Assembly (NCBI RefSeq): GCF_003725795.1
Contig: NZ_RBEE01000004.1
Location: 186,001 to 250,000, forward strand
Origin: Pedobacter jejuensis
GTDB taxonomy: Bacteria; Bacteroidota; Bacteroidia; Sphingobacteriales; Sphingobacteriaceae
DNA length: 64,000 bases
Reading direction: 5' to 3'
Shown: in pieces, positions 27,726 to 37,500 of the stretch
Numbering within the stretch: position 1 is the first letter of the stretch
How the letters are laid out: the number at the start of each line of letters is the position of its first letter
Notes under the pieces: model-generated
What the model saw: the letters and a program-made list of their open reading frames with translations, nothing else
What the model was told of the DNA's origin: nothing
The model's database searches: none
Translations under genes and position numbers: made by a program

Positions 27726-28349
27726 ATGGAAACATCAACAATCGATCGAAGAAAAACCATACAATGTCTTGCTCTTTTAATGGGCGCAGCTATAATCCCA
27801 GACTCAGCGTTTGGTAAAATAGGATATCCAGATCCAGAGGAGATTTCTGGCCCTGAAGTGAAGAAGCCAATACACATAAAGTCTGGAAACGGCAAAAAAG
27901 GCAACATTGGCGATGGGGACATTATCTTCAAATTTGATAAACATGCAACGGATGGACATTTGGGTATAACAGAATCGACCCTACCGGTAGGCATACTTGG
28001 TGCACCGCCCCATTCTCATAAAGGCTTTGATGAAATTTGTAGAGTTACTCAAGGCACCTTGACTATACTTGTTGGAAATGAAATATTTGAGGTTAATGAA
28101 GGCGACTGGCACCTAAGGCCAAAAGGTATTGTGCATAGTTTTTGGAATAAAGGCACAAAGCCTGCAAAATTTATTGAAATTTATTCACCAGGTGGACATG
28201 AGTTGTACATGAATGAGCTTTCAGATCTGTTCTTAAATAATCAAAGACCTAAACCAGGTTCTCTTGATTTGCTTGCCAAAAAGTATGATATTACATTCGA
28301 CTGGCCTAAACTTCAAACCATCATGGATACTTACCAAGTACGCCTTTAA
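27726..28349 (+). CDS. exported cupin-domain protein
   Basis: This 207-residue protein has a twin-arginine-like N-terminus (DRRKTIQCLALLMGAAI), suggesting export. The cupin core shows metal ligands H96, H98 and E103 in PPHSHKGFDE and H137 in GIVHSFWN, the complete H-x-H-x4-E...H set. Substrate is unknown; related proteins include dioxygenases and sugar-binding cupins. It is bracketed by a 183-bp direct duplication, and its final codons lie at the junction, which suggests insertion into the end of a neighbouring gene. Confidence 0.82.
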   Translation: METSTIDRRKTIQCLALLMGAAIIPDSAFGKIGYPDPEEISGPEVKKPIHIKSGNGKKGNIGDGDIIFKFDKHATDGHLGITESTLPVGILGAPPHSHKGFDEICRVTQGTLTILVGNEIFEVNEGDWHLRPKGIVHSFWNKGTKPAKFIEIYSPGGHELYMNELSDLFLNNQRPKPGSLDLLAKKYDITFDWPKLQTIMDTYQVRL

Positions 28350-28526
28350 TGATTAAGTTCAGATCGGATGAAACGCTTTATATGGTAATCGATTACAACG
28401 GAATTAATACAAATAATAAAATTTGGTTTGATGCATTGCAACAAATATTGATGTAAAAAAGTCTTTTCTGCAAGTAATAACTAACTGGGTGAAAGTGGAA
28501 TTAATTTTATAAGCTCTCTAGTTTCG
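28344..28526. repeat. 183-bp direct duplication, downstream copy with gene remnant
   Basis: The second copy starts at the cupin stop codon. A 35-codon frame (28349-28456, ATG overlapping the cupin TAA) encodes IKFRSDETLYMVIDYNG and NNKIWFDALQQILM, the C-terminus of the PH-like protein at 27216. It is a fragment, not a complete gene. Confidence 0.82.
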
Positions 28527-28552
28527 ATGGATTTTGTTCGGAAAAATATTTG

Positions 28553-28729
28553 CTATTTCTGCGTAAATATCTGAGCTAGTTTATCGTTCAATAATTTGCC
28601 TCTCAAATCTTTTGCAATTATTTTTCCTGATGGGTCTATAAGAAAATTCGCGATTACTTCTGAACTCCTAAATTCAAAATTAAGATTAAACTTTGATGAC
28701 AGATTAATAAAAAACAATCTCAACTCGGA
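28553..28729 (-). pseudogene. C-terminal remnant of a thioredoxin-fold (TlpA/AhpC-TSA-like) gene
   Basis: On the minus strand a 58-codon frame ends at TAG 28553 and has no start; a stop lies directly upstream at 28730. Its sequence includes VIANFLIDPSGKIIAKDLRG and LLNDKLAQIF, the characteristic last strands and helix of TlpA-like thioredoxin-fold proteins. The catalytic CxxC part is absent. It is therefore a truncated relic next to the duplication. Confidence 0.7.
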
Positions 28730-28742
28730 TCATTTTTTAGCC

Positions 28743-28750
28743 TAAATTTG
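28743..28750 (+). promoter_or_regulatory. candidate -7 element of the FAD oxidoreductase operon
   Basis: TAAATTTG matches TAnnTTTG, 46 bases before the ATG at 28797. No TTG with ideal spacing was found upstream. Confidence 0.35.
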
Positions 28751-28796
28751 TTGAACAATATTTTTGATAAACATTAAATCATCTTCCAAAAGATAA

Positions 28797-30059
28797 ATGG
28801 TAACCAATATGAGTAAAAATGCAGAAGTAATTATAATTGGTGCAGGTTTGGCCGGACTAACTGCAGCAAAGGTTTTGAAAAATGCAGGAAAATCAGTTTT
28901 GGTAATCGAAGCTTCTGGTAAAGTTGGCGGAAGAGTAAGAACAGATGAGGTTGATGGCTTTCTTTTAGACAGAGGCTTTCAAGTTTTGCTAACGGCTTAT
29001 CCTGAAACAAAAAACTTATTAGACTATAAAGCGCTCGACCTTCGTAGTTTTGATTCGGGCGCCTTAATATTGGATAAAAACAACATAAGCAAAATCGGCG
29101 ATCCGCTTCGGCAACCCAGCTCGCTTATTAGTACTTTATTTTCTAAAGCAGGAACATTTGCAGATAAATTGCGAATATTAAAACTGAAGTTAAAGCTAAA
29201 TGCTAAATCAATTGATGATATTTTCTCGGAAGAAGAAATGTCAACAGCTTCTTACCTTAAAAAGCAAGGCTTTAGCGATTTAATCATAAAAAAATTCTTT
29301 CTCCCCTTTCTCACGGGCATTTTCCTTGAAGATAAACTGCAAACTTCAAGCAGAATGTTCGAATTTGTTTTTAAAATGTTCGGTGAGGGAACTGCAGCAA
29401 TCCCTTCAAAAGGTATGGGCATGATACCGCTACAGCTCGCTTCTTGCCTCTCTCCAGATGAATTGCTATTAAACAGCAGAATCTCGAAAGTCGAATCGGG
29501 AACTGTGACCACAGAAACAGGCCAGTCATATAACGCAGATTTTGTAATCATAGCTACCGATGAATTGAATTTGCCTTTCCCCCATCAAAAAGTTGCGAAA
29601 AATTTCTGTTCGGTAACCAATGTGTATTTTACCGCTAAACAAAAGCCTTTTAATGAGCCCTTAATTGCACTAAATTGCTTACCAGGAAAGCTGGTGAATA
29701 ATATTGCGGTTATAAATACTATTTCAAAAGATTATTCGAAAAATGGACAGGCGCTGATATCGCTATCGCTCATCGGCGATCATGCAGGCAAGGATGAAAA
29801 ACTTCTACAGCAAGAAATCGTAGAAGAAATGAAATACTGGTATGCTGATGCGGTAAACTGGAAACACCTCAAAACTTATCACATTAAATACGCTCTTCCA
29901 AACGACGATCAGGTAACCAATGAATTAGCTGCTGAAGACACCGAATTGAATAAACAATGTTATGTATGTGGTGATTACTTAATGAACGGATCTATTAATG
30001 CGGCAATGAAAAGCGGTAGAATTATAGCGGAAGCAATTATCAAGAATAAGACAAAATGA
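28797..30059 (+). CDS. FAD-dependent amine-oxidase/phytoene-desaturase-like oxidoreductase
   Basis: This 420-residue protein has an N-terminal FAD motif VIIIGAGLAGLTAAKVLKNA (11-30) and the ribose-binding acidic strand VLVIEASGKVGGRVRTDEVD. The C-terminal FAD contact is CYVCGDYLMNGSINAAMKSG. It resembles the protoporphyrinogen oxidase/phytoene desaturase/monoamine oxidase superfamily; the substrate is unknown. A second possible start is four codons in (28809). The stop overlaps the next ATG by four bases (ATGA), indicating translational coupling with the MpaB-like gene. Confidence 0.85.
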   Translation: MVTNMSKNAEVIIIGAGLAGLTAAKVLKNAGKSVLVIEASGKVGGRVRTDEVDGFLLDRGFQVLLTAYPETKNLLDYKALDLRSFDSGALILDKNNISKIGDPLRQPSSLISTLFSKAGTFADKLRILKLKLKLNAKSIDDIFSEEEMSTASYLKKQGFSDLIIKKFFLPFLTGIFLEDKLQTSSRMFEFVFKMFGEGTAAIPSKGMGMIPLQLASCLSPDELLLNSRISKVESGTVTTETGQSYNADFVIIATDELNLPFPHQKVAKNFCSVTNVYFTAKQKPFNEPLIALNCLPGKLVNNIAVINTISKDYSKNGQALISLSLIGDHAGKDEKLLQQEIVEEMKYWYADAVNWKHLKTYHIKYALPNDDQVTNELAAEDTELNKQCYVCGDYLMNGSINAAMKSGRIIAEAIIKNKTK

Positions 30060-31123
30060 TGGCAGAGCAAGGAATTTATAATGGAAAGTTATTAGATATC
30101 AAACGACAAACAGGCGATAAGGCAGTTGATGAATTTATAAAATTTGTATTTGCTGATAACGAGCGTAAACAGCAACTCCAGCAGTGGTTGGCGGGAAAAT
30201 CGTCAATAGCAAATTTGGATGAGCTATTCCCAGGCTTTGATTTCATCAAGCAAAGTAAGGAACTTCCTTTATGGGCCAAACCAGAACTCATTCGTGAGGG
30301 AAATGCTTTCTTTGCAAGACATTCAGAAAATATCATGAGCCTACTCGGCTTATTATCACTTCCTTATTGTTATACCGCTGCTGATGGGGCTATGGTATTG
30401 TATTTATCAGAAAAGATTAAAAAAAATACCACCAAACGCCTTTACGATACGGCAGTTTTTGTTTGGGAAGTTATGGGTCCTGAGGCTTTCTCGAAGGGAG
30501 GAAACGGTTTTAAAGAGGTTTTAAAAGTAAGGATAATACATGCTGCGGTCCGCTATTATACGCTGCAAAGTGGAAAATGGAACGGAAAATGGGGTACACC
30601 AATTAATCAGGAAGATATGGCGGGAACAAACCTCTCCTTCTCTTTAATTGTTGTTCGGGGCCTTCGAAAACTGGGCATTACCATAAGCAACCAGGAGCAA
30701 ATCGCATTCTTGCATTTATGGAAAGTGGTTGGGTATTTCACCGGATTGGATGATGATTTGTTACCGGAAAATGGCAAAATGGCTACACAGCTTGACATTG
30801 CGATCAAAAATCGTCAGTTCTGTACTTCAGCACACGGACAAGAACTTACCAATTCGCTGATAGAACACATCCTTACTTTAAATAAAAGAAAAGTGAGTAA
30901 AAATGATATTCTTGGTCTGATGCGGAATCTACTGGGTACCGACATCGCAGATATGCTCAACATCCGGGCACCTGAATTATCAAAATATAAGCTCCTGTTG
31001 CTTAGAACAGCAAATTTTGTAAAAAGCTTCAAATCTAGCGGTGATAACGTTCATCTTTACCATCAGGCTTATGCTGCATTTAAAAAACGAAGCTTGTTTA
31101 CAGAAAATATTATAAGTGATTAG
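30056..31123 (+). CDS. oxygenase MpaB-like / DUF2236 haem protein
   Basis: This 355-residue helical protein matches the MpaB/latex-clearing-protein (DUF2236) family: KVRIIHAAVRYYT (R159, H162, R166 in the haem-binding region), WGTPINQEDMAGTNLSFS (179-196) and LHLWKVVGYFTGLDDDLLP. Known members are b-type haem oxygenases, such as the rubber oxygenase Lcp and fungal MpaB. Substrate here is unknown. Four-base overlap with the FAD oxidoreductase gene and a Crp-type gene 7 bases downstream form a three-gene operon. Confidence 0.83.
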   Translation: MMAEQGIYNGKLLDIKRQTGDKAVDEFIKFVFADNERKQQLQQWLAGKSSIANLDELFPGFDFIKQSKELPLWAKPELIREGNAFFARHSENIMSLLGLLSLPYCYTAADGAMVLYLSEKIKKNTTKRLYDTAVFVWEVMGPEAFSKGGNGFKEVLKVRIIHAAVRYYTLQSGKWNGKWGTPINQEDMAGTNLSFSLIVVRGLRKLGITISNQEQIAFLHLWKVVGYFTGLDDDLLPENGKMATQLDIAIKNRQFCTSAHGQELTNSLIEHILTLNKRKVSKNDILGLMRNLLGTDIADMLNIRAPELSKYKLLLLRTANFVKSFKSSGDNVHLYHQAYAAFKKRSLFTENIISD

Positions 31124-31129
31124 GCTCGG

Positions 31130-31699
31130 ATGTTTAAGCTTTTAGAATCTTATATTAAATCCATAACGGAGATTGATGAGCAGAGCCTGAATGTAATCTT
31201 TAGTAAGTTCAGCCTGATTAAAGTCCGCCGCAACCAAACATTGGTAGATTACGATGAAGTTTGCAAACACCATTACTTTGTAAACAAAGGTGGCATCAGG
31301 GTTTATACAACAAATAGCGAGGGCGTAGAAACTACCCGTTATTTTGCTTTTGAGGGAGAATTCGGCACAGCATTGCCTAGCTTAATTGATCAAAAACCTG
31401 CATTTGAATACCTTAAAACTATTGAAAAATCAGAACTGCTAACCATTAGCAGAGCAGATTTCTATTTGTCGGTCGATCAGATTCCAGCATTTGCACTTGT
31501 ATATCGCCGAATCCTGGAAAAAGGATTTATCATCGCTCAGAAAAGAATATATGGCTTCCAGGGTTTTAGTGCGATGGAAAAAGTAATTTGGATAAAAACC
31601 AATCAACCTAACTTTCTACTCAAAGTCTCCAATAAAATGGCTGCATCATACCTCGGGATATCTCCATCTACGCTAAGCAGGATTAAAACTAAGCTTTAA
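31130..31699 (+). CDS. Crp/Fnr-family regulator
   Basis: This 189-residue protein has a cyclic-nucleotide-binding-type beta-roll at about 20-125 and a C-terminal helix-turn-helix (VSNKMAASYLGISPSTLSRI). The cAMP phosphate cassette is not clearly conserved, as in many Bacteroidota members, so the effector is unknown. It is the third gene of the oxidoreductase/MpaB operon and probably regulates it. A bidirectional hairpin starts at its stop codon. Confidence 0.85.
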   Translation: MFKLLESYIKSITEIDEQSLNVIFSKFSLIKVRRNQTLVDYDEVCKHHYFVNKGGIRVYTTNSEGVETTRYFAFEGEFGTALPSLIDQKPAFEYLKTIEKSELLTISRADFYLSVDQIPAFALVYRRILEKGFIIAQKRIYGFQGFSAMEKVIWIKTNQPNFLLKVSNKMAASYLGISPSTLSRIKTKL

Positions 31700-31725
31700 A
31701 AACGTTGACTTAGGGCAACGTTTTT
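31698..31725 (+). terminator. intrinsic terminator after the Crp-type gene
   Basis: AAAAACGTTG (31698-31707) and CAACGTTTTT (31716-31725) form a perfect 10-bp stem with an 8-base loop. The T tract closes the stem. Confidence 0.8.
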
Positions 31726-31752
31726 AATGTAACGTGAAGCTAACTTTGTATC

Positions 31753-32292
31753 ATGAAATCAATCATACATTTAGCTTTATTCTGTTTTTTAGCGAATACT
31801 TCTTTCGCACAGACTAATTATCCTGAGAAAAACACAAAAAATGAAATTCCATCTTCACAGCCATTTATAATACAAAAAGAGGTAATGACCTTACAGGCAG
31901 CTATTGAACTTACCAATTTGGCGAGAAAAAAAGCTTCCACATTAGGTAAGGATATTTCAGTTGCAGTTGTGGATGCCGAAGGCCAAACCATTATCATAAG
32001 CCGGGGCGACGGTGTAGGGATTCACAATACGGAAGCCGCAAGACGAAAGGCATTCACAGCAGCATCAACAAAAACAGCAACGCTCACTTTATCAAGAAAT
32101 GCAAAAGCTAATCCAGATACAGAGAACCTCGCAAATTTGCCAGAACTCTTATTGCTTGGAGGAGGAATTCCACTTCTTCATCAAGGCAAGGTGATTGGAG
32201 CAATAGGCATAGCAGGTGGTGGAAGCCCCGAGCATGATGACCTTATAGGAAGATCAGTGAGTATTCCACACGCTAATATTATAGCTAAATAG
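31753..32292 (+). CDS. secreted HbpS/GlcG-family haem-binding protein
   Basis: This 179-residue protein has a signal peptide at 1-20 (ending NTSFAQ). The domain matches the GlcG/HbpS family (PF03928): VMTLQAAIELTNLARKKA, ISVAVVDAEGQTIIISRGD, NTEAARRKAFTAAST, and GGGIPLLHQGKVIGAIGIAG. HbpS binds haem outside the cell; other members are cofactor-binding proteins of unclear function. A TAACTTTG element (31741-31748) sits directly before the ATG, so a promoter here would give a nearly leaderless mRNA. The hydroxyisourate hydrolase gene follows 32 bases on. Confidence 0.82.
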   Translation: MKSIIHLALFCFLANTSFAQTNYPEKNTKNEIPSSQPFIIQKEVMTLQAAIELTNLARKKASTLGKDISVAVVDAEGQTIIISRGDGVGIHNTEAARRKAFTAASTKTATLTLSRNAKANPDTENLANLPELLLLGGGIPLLHQGKVIGAIGIAGGGSPEHDDLIGRSVSIPHANIIAK

Positions 32293-32324
32293 TAAATTCA
32301 ATTCACATATTAATAAATAAGCAC

Positions 32325-32732
32325 ATGAAAAAAATAATTTTAGGTTTGCTATTTAGCTTATCGATAAGCTTAACCTACGCACAAGCACCTGCATATCGCC
32401 TATCAAGTCACATACTCGATGTTTCTACCGGACTCCCAGCACAGAATGTAACTGTTAAACTGGAAAAATTAAATGAGACTAATCAAACTTGGGCATCTGT
32501 AGATCAAAAGAAAACAGACCAAAATGGCAGGATTAGTAATTTTCTGGAAGAAACGAGGACAGAAAAAGGAATATACAGGTTAACATTTCTTACCGCAGAT
32601 TATTTTAAATCTAAAAAAACGGAGAGTTTTTATCCTTTCATTGAGGTGGTATTCCAAATCAAAGATGAAAAGCATTACCATGTTCCAATTACTTTATCTC
32701 CTTATGGCTATAACACATACAGAGGTAATTAA
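32325..32732 (+). CDS. 5-hydroxyisourate hydrolase-like (transthyretin-related) periplasmic protein
   Basis: This 135-residue protein has a signal peptide at 1-20 and a transthyretin-like fold. Catalytic-site residues of the family are visible: H29 in RLSSHILD, R69 in DQNGR, H119 in HYHVPITLSPYG and the C-terminal tetrapeptide at 132-135. The tetrapeptide is YRGN rather than the canonical YRGS. The family hydrolyses 5-hydroxyisourate in urate breakdown; periplasmic versions are known. No other purine-degradation gene is adjacent. The hairpin ACAGAGG/CCTCTGT (32719-32742) spans its stop codon. Confidence 0.85.
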   Translation: MKKIILGLLFSLSISLTYAQAPAYRLSSHILDVSTGLPAQNVTVKLEKLNETNQTWASVDQKKTDQNGRISNFLEETRTEKGIYRLTFLTADYFKSKKTESFYPFIEVVFQIKDEKHYHVPITLSPYGYNTYRGN

Positions 32733-33045
32733 CAGCCTCTGTAAAATCAATTGAGCTTTTAAATTTGAAACATATCCTTCAGGCTTTAAATTTAACCTTA
32801 GTATGAACCTATTATCAGGATCATGATTTAGGCGTAGATTTTCGAACTACATAAAAATCGTTTTAAACCCACAGAACAAAGACCCAGTATTGGCGTCCGG
32901 TTATGATGTCCGGACGCACTAGCTGAGTAAAACCAAACTAACCAGTTGGAAATATTTTGAAAACTGGATTAAAGTTGCCGATCACAGGTAGAATCCTATA
33001 AACCATTGATGCGGCAACTCTAATTTATTTTTTAAAACACATCAA
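32733..33045. other. convergent intergenic region with hairpins
   Basis: No gene was recognised in these 313 bases. GCGTCCGG (32893-32900) and CCGGACGC (32910-32917) form a perfect 8-bp GC-rich hairpin without a T tract. AGTTGCCG (32973-32980) and CGGCAACT (33012-33019) form a second stem with a long loop, downstream of the minus-strand SusD gene, which may end its transcript. Confidence 0.45.
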
Positions 33046-34527
33046 TTAATATCCTGGATTTTGAGTTAACAGGTTGTTTAAATTAAGTTCATCCTGTGGT
33101 ATTGGAAATATTAATCTGTTTGCCGTTACATTAAATGCTAAAGGCGAAATATCAGGACGCGTAGGTTTAAGTTTAGCACCATAAGCATTCATTACCGTAA
33201 TTGCCTGCCCGGTACGTACCAAATCAAGCCAGCGGTGATTTTCAAAAGCCAACTCTACGCGACGTTCTTTAGCAATCGCTGCCCGTAAATCTGTTTGGCC
33301 AGATAGCGCATAAGTTGTAATACCTGCCCTTGTTCTAACCTGATCTAAGTAGGTAATGGCCTCTGCATTTTTACCTTGCTCATTCAAACTTTCTGCTAAT
33401 AATAAAAGTGCATCCGCATAGCGATAAACTGGCCAGTCGTCATTGGTATTATTGTATTGAAAATGAGGAAGATTTAGATATTTTTTTACATAAAGCTGCT
33501 GAACGGTATTGCCAGAACCATCAATATAAGAAGTTGCTATAGATACCGCTTTACGTTTGTCATTTGCTTCGTATGCAGCTATTAAATCTGCAGAAGGAAC
33601 ATTCCATCCACCGGTTGTTTGATTATTACCAACAATACCGGTAAGATTTACGGTTTGACTTGTAGCGGGCAACAACTGATAAACAATACCGTTTTGAAGC
33701 CCAAAATTACCTTGCAGATACTGAATTTCAAAGATTGATTCGGCATTGTTTTTATTTGTCGGCAAAAATATAGAAGCATAATCTGGCAAAAGGCTATAAC
33801 CTAAAGTAGTCACTTCTTTTAATACACGTTCTGCATCGGCATATTGTTTCAAGGTCATGTAAACGTATCCCAATAGCATTTTCGCAGCACCTTTTGCAAC
33901 CTGACCCTTAACTACAGGTGTGTTGGGCAACAAGTTAGCTGCATCCGTTGCATCGGCAAGAATTTGCTTATAAACATCTGCCTTTGGCGAACGGGGTAAT
34001 TTTGTCTCCGCAACATTATTTACTTCAGATAAATCTGTTAAATACAACGGAACGTCGCCATAGTATTGAACCAATTCGAAATAATAAAAGGCCCTCAAAA
34101 ATTCTGCCTGTCCTTTTAAATTACTTTTTAACGTTGCATTAATAGTTGAAGCATCTATACGCCGTAAAACTGCATTCGCACGCGAAATACCTTGATAACA
34201 AAACACAAATTTATTTTTTGTATTAAAATTATTTGGTACATCAATAAAGCTGGCAATTTCATATTTCGAAATAAATTGTCCGCCAGATATCGTTGAATTA
34301 AACACATAATTGGCATTGTCAGATCGCATTTCGCCCATTACGTAGGCATCATTGTACAATCCTCGTAACGAGGCATAAATACCTGTAACGGCCTGTCTGT
34401 AATCGTCTTCAGAAATATAAGATAAGTTTGCAGTAACCCTTGTTTTAGGCTCCAGCTCTAGAAAGCTTTTCTTGCACCCACTGCATACAATCAGTGTTAG
34501 TGCAATCATGAGTATTTTCGTTTTCAT
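33046..34527 (-). CDS. susD: SusD/RagB-family lipoprotein (enzyme-less pair)
   Basis: This 493-residue lipoprotein has a signal ending LIVCSGC (Cys18). The start was placed at 34527, where the signal begins, rather than at the ATG 27 bases upstream. Mature start SFLELEPKTRVTANLSYISE, the FLRAFYYFELVQYYGDVPLY segment and the C-terminal KERRVELAFENHRWLDLVRT are standard SusD motifs. It follows the STN-type SusC by 29 bases. No glycan-active enzyme is nearby, so the imported substrate is unknown. Confidence 0.94.
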   Translation of the reverse strand: MKTKILMIALTLIVCSGCKKSFLELEPKTRVTANLSYISEDDYRQAVTGIYASLRGLYNDAYVMGEMRSDNANYVFNSTISGGQFISKYEIASFIDVPNNFNTKNKFVFCYQGISRANAVLRRIDASTINATLKSNLKGQAEFLRAFYYFELVQYYGDVPLYLTDLSEVNNVAETKLPRSPKADVYKQILADATDAANLLPNTPVVKGQVAKGAAKMLLGYVYMTLKQYADAERVLKEVTTLGYSLLPDYASIFLPTNKNNAESIFEIQYLQGNFGLQNGIVYQLLPATSQTVNLTGIVGNNQTTGGWNVPSADLIAAYEANDKRKAVSIATSYIDGSGNTVQQLYVKKYLNLPHFQYNNTNDDWPVYRYADALLLLAESLNEQGKNAEAITYLDQVRTRAGITTYALSGQTDLRAAIAKERRVELAFENHRWLDLVRTGQAITVMNAYGAKLKPTRPDISPLAFNVTANRLIFPIPQDELNLNNLLTQNPGY

Positions 34528-34556
34528 GTTATTAGTTTTATAAAACATGTTCATGA

Positions 34557-37500
34557 TTATTTAAGGTTTAAGTTAATGCCGAAATTAAAAGTACGCGGAA
34601 CCGGATAAGTCGTATTATCAATACCCTGAACCAAACCTGTAGAGCTGCCATTATAGCTGTTTACCTCCGGATTTGCGCCATCATATTTAGTAAATACAAA
34701 GAGCTGTTGCACGCTCGTATATAGCCTCAGGTTTTTTAGGTATTTGTTCTCTTTAATTGGCAAAGTGTAACCCAAGGTCACATTCTTAATGGTTAAATAA
34801 CTTCCATCACTAACCCATCTAGAATTGGTATTACGTTCAATAGTATAGGCTCCAGCTTTAGGATGGATGCCGTCTCCTGGATCGGTAACAGATTTCCATC
34901 TTCTTGCAACATCTTTTGTTACATTAAACACACCATCTAAATTCTGGATATATTCCAAAGTTCTGTTTTGGATATCATTGCCATAAGAACCAGAAGCTAC
35001 AATTGTAAAATCAAAATTCTTATAATACAAATTGTTGGTTATACCGAAGGTGAAATCAGGGTTAGGATCACCAATAACGGTTAAATCGTTTAGATCAATC
35101 TTTCCATCGCCATTTACATCGGCCATTTTCACAGTACCTACAGCAGAATTTGCGTATTTTGGAGATGAATTAAAATCCTGCTGATCTTTATATACTCCAA
35201 GAAATTTATAGCCATAAAATAAACCAATAGGACTACCAACTTGATTAATGGTAGGGTTGTTAGGATCTCCGCGTGGCAATAAACCAACGTATGGATCAAC
35301 ATTAACTACTTTGTTTTTAATAAAGGTGATATTAAAATTTGTCGACCATTTTAATGTTCCAATTAAATTTTGGCTGGTAATGGCAAACTCGTGCCCAGTA
35401 AATTTAAACTTGCCTGCGTTTGTAGTAACCGATGAAAACCCCGTTCCTGTAGGTACATCTACATTCAAAAGCATATCTGTCGTTGTCTTATTAAAATAAT
35501 CATAACTGAAGAATATTCGATTTTTTAATAAGCCTAAATCAAAACCTACATCCAGCTGTTTAGATTTCTCCCATGTTAAACTATTGTTTCCGATGTTGCT
35601 TAATGCATAACCTGGAGAAAGGGTGCCGTTATAAGGATAATTAGTTGTGCTTGTGTTAACCAAGTAACTATAATTACCGATATTGAAATTACCGTTTAAT
35701 CCGTAACCTGCCCTAATTTTTAAATTAGAAACGAAAGTCAGGTTTTTCATAAAATCTTCATCACTAACATTCCAGCCAGCAGAAACAGCAGGGAAATTAC
35801 CATATTTCACATTCGGACCAAACCTTGATGAGCCATCACGGCGGAAGGAAGCAGATAGAAGGTATTTTCCTTTATAATTATAGTTTAATCTGGATACTAA
35901 TGATGCTAATGACCATTCTTGAGTATCATAAGTTGGAATAAATTGTGTTGCAGCAGCTAAAGATTGAATCTTATCATTTGGAAAACCGGTTGCATCAACA
36001 TTGCTATAATCGCTGTGGAATTTTTGCGCCGTGTAACCAACAAGAACATCGAAATTATGATCACCAAATGAACGGGTATAATTTAAAGTATTCTCTGTAA
36101 GCCATGAATAATTTACGAAGTTACGCTCTGTAGCACTAGTCAGGTTTGGCGGTGGTGCAAACAAAGCTCCCGCTGTTGATGGACTAAAACGATTATACTG
36201 CTGGTTGGTATAATCAATATTAACGCTCGTTTTAAAATTTAAGCCCTTAATAATTTCTACATTTCCAAAAACATTGGATAAAATTCTTCCGGTTCTGGTA
36301 TCATTTTTCACTTCCTGTGCTACCCTGTACCAATTGGGGTTGGGGAAAAGTCCGGTTGAAGTTGCCGTTAAAGGTAGCGACCCATCTGGATTAATATATG
36401 GAGCCAAAGGTGATGTAGCGATTGCACTTTGAATAATACCACCACCAAAAATGTTTCCATCAGTATTTGGTGTATTGTTTGTGGCATAGCTTGGTGCTAC
36501 ATTTAAGCCGATGGTAACCTTATCGTTAAATTTATATTCAGAATTTAAACGAACAGAATAACGTTTATAATCAGAATTGATAAGCACTCCCTTCTGACTA
36601 ATGTATCCTATAGTTGCAGCCGTACTAAGTTTATCTTTTCCACTGGTTAACGATAAGCTGTAGTTTTGTATTGGTGCAGTTTGTAAAAGCACATCGTACC
36701 AGTCGGTACCACCGCCTCGGTATTGAGCTGGGTTTTGATATTCTGCAGGTATACTTGTCGCAGTACCTGCTTTTATTTTATCGCTATACAATTCATTTTG
36801 AAATTGAGCAAACTCTTCAGCATTCATCATATCAGGGCGACCTTTTTCTGGTACCGATTGTATGCCATAAAATGCATTTAAACTGATGTTTGATTGCCCG
36901 TCTTTAGCCTTTTTGGTTTGAATTAGAAACACTCCATTTGCTGCCCTTGAACCGTATAGTGCAGTAGCAGAAGCATCTTTAAGTACTGAAAAGCTCTCAA
37001 TTTCATCAGGATTGATGTTGCTAATATCGCCAACAATTGGAAAACCATCTACTACATAAAGTGGTTGACTGCCTCCACCTATTGATAGTGCGCCCCGAAT
37101 ACGAACGGACATACCTTGCCCTGGAACACCACTAGTTTGGTTAATTTGTACACCTGCTATTTTACCTTGCAATTTTTGAGAAAACTGCGTTACTGGTAGG
37201 TCTTTTATCTCATTAGCATTCACCGTACTTATGGAACCTGTAACATTAGCCCGTTTCTGCGAACCAAAGGCGACCACTACAACCTCATTTAGAGTACTGC
37301 TTTCAGGTTGTAATGCGATGTTTAAAATGGTTCGTTCGCCAACTGTAACGTCTTGCATTGTAAATCCCAGGTATCTAAAGCTAAGTATAGATGATTTACC
37401 ACTTACACTAATCCTATAGTTACCATTCGCGTCTGATGTTGTACCATTTGTTGTACCTTTTTCGATGATGGAAACACCAACGAGCGGCAAACCTTTTTCA

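Noticed and set aside
31741..31748. TAACTTTG promoter element before the HbpS-like gene
   Set aside because: It fits the -7 consensus but lies only four bases from the ATG with no -33 TTG at the right distance; a leaderless transcript cannot be claimed from sequence alone.
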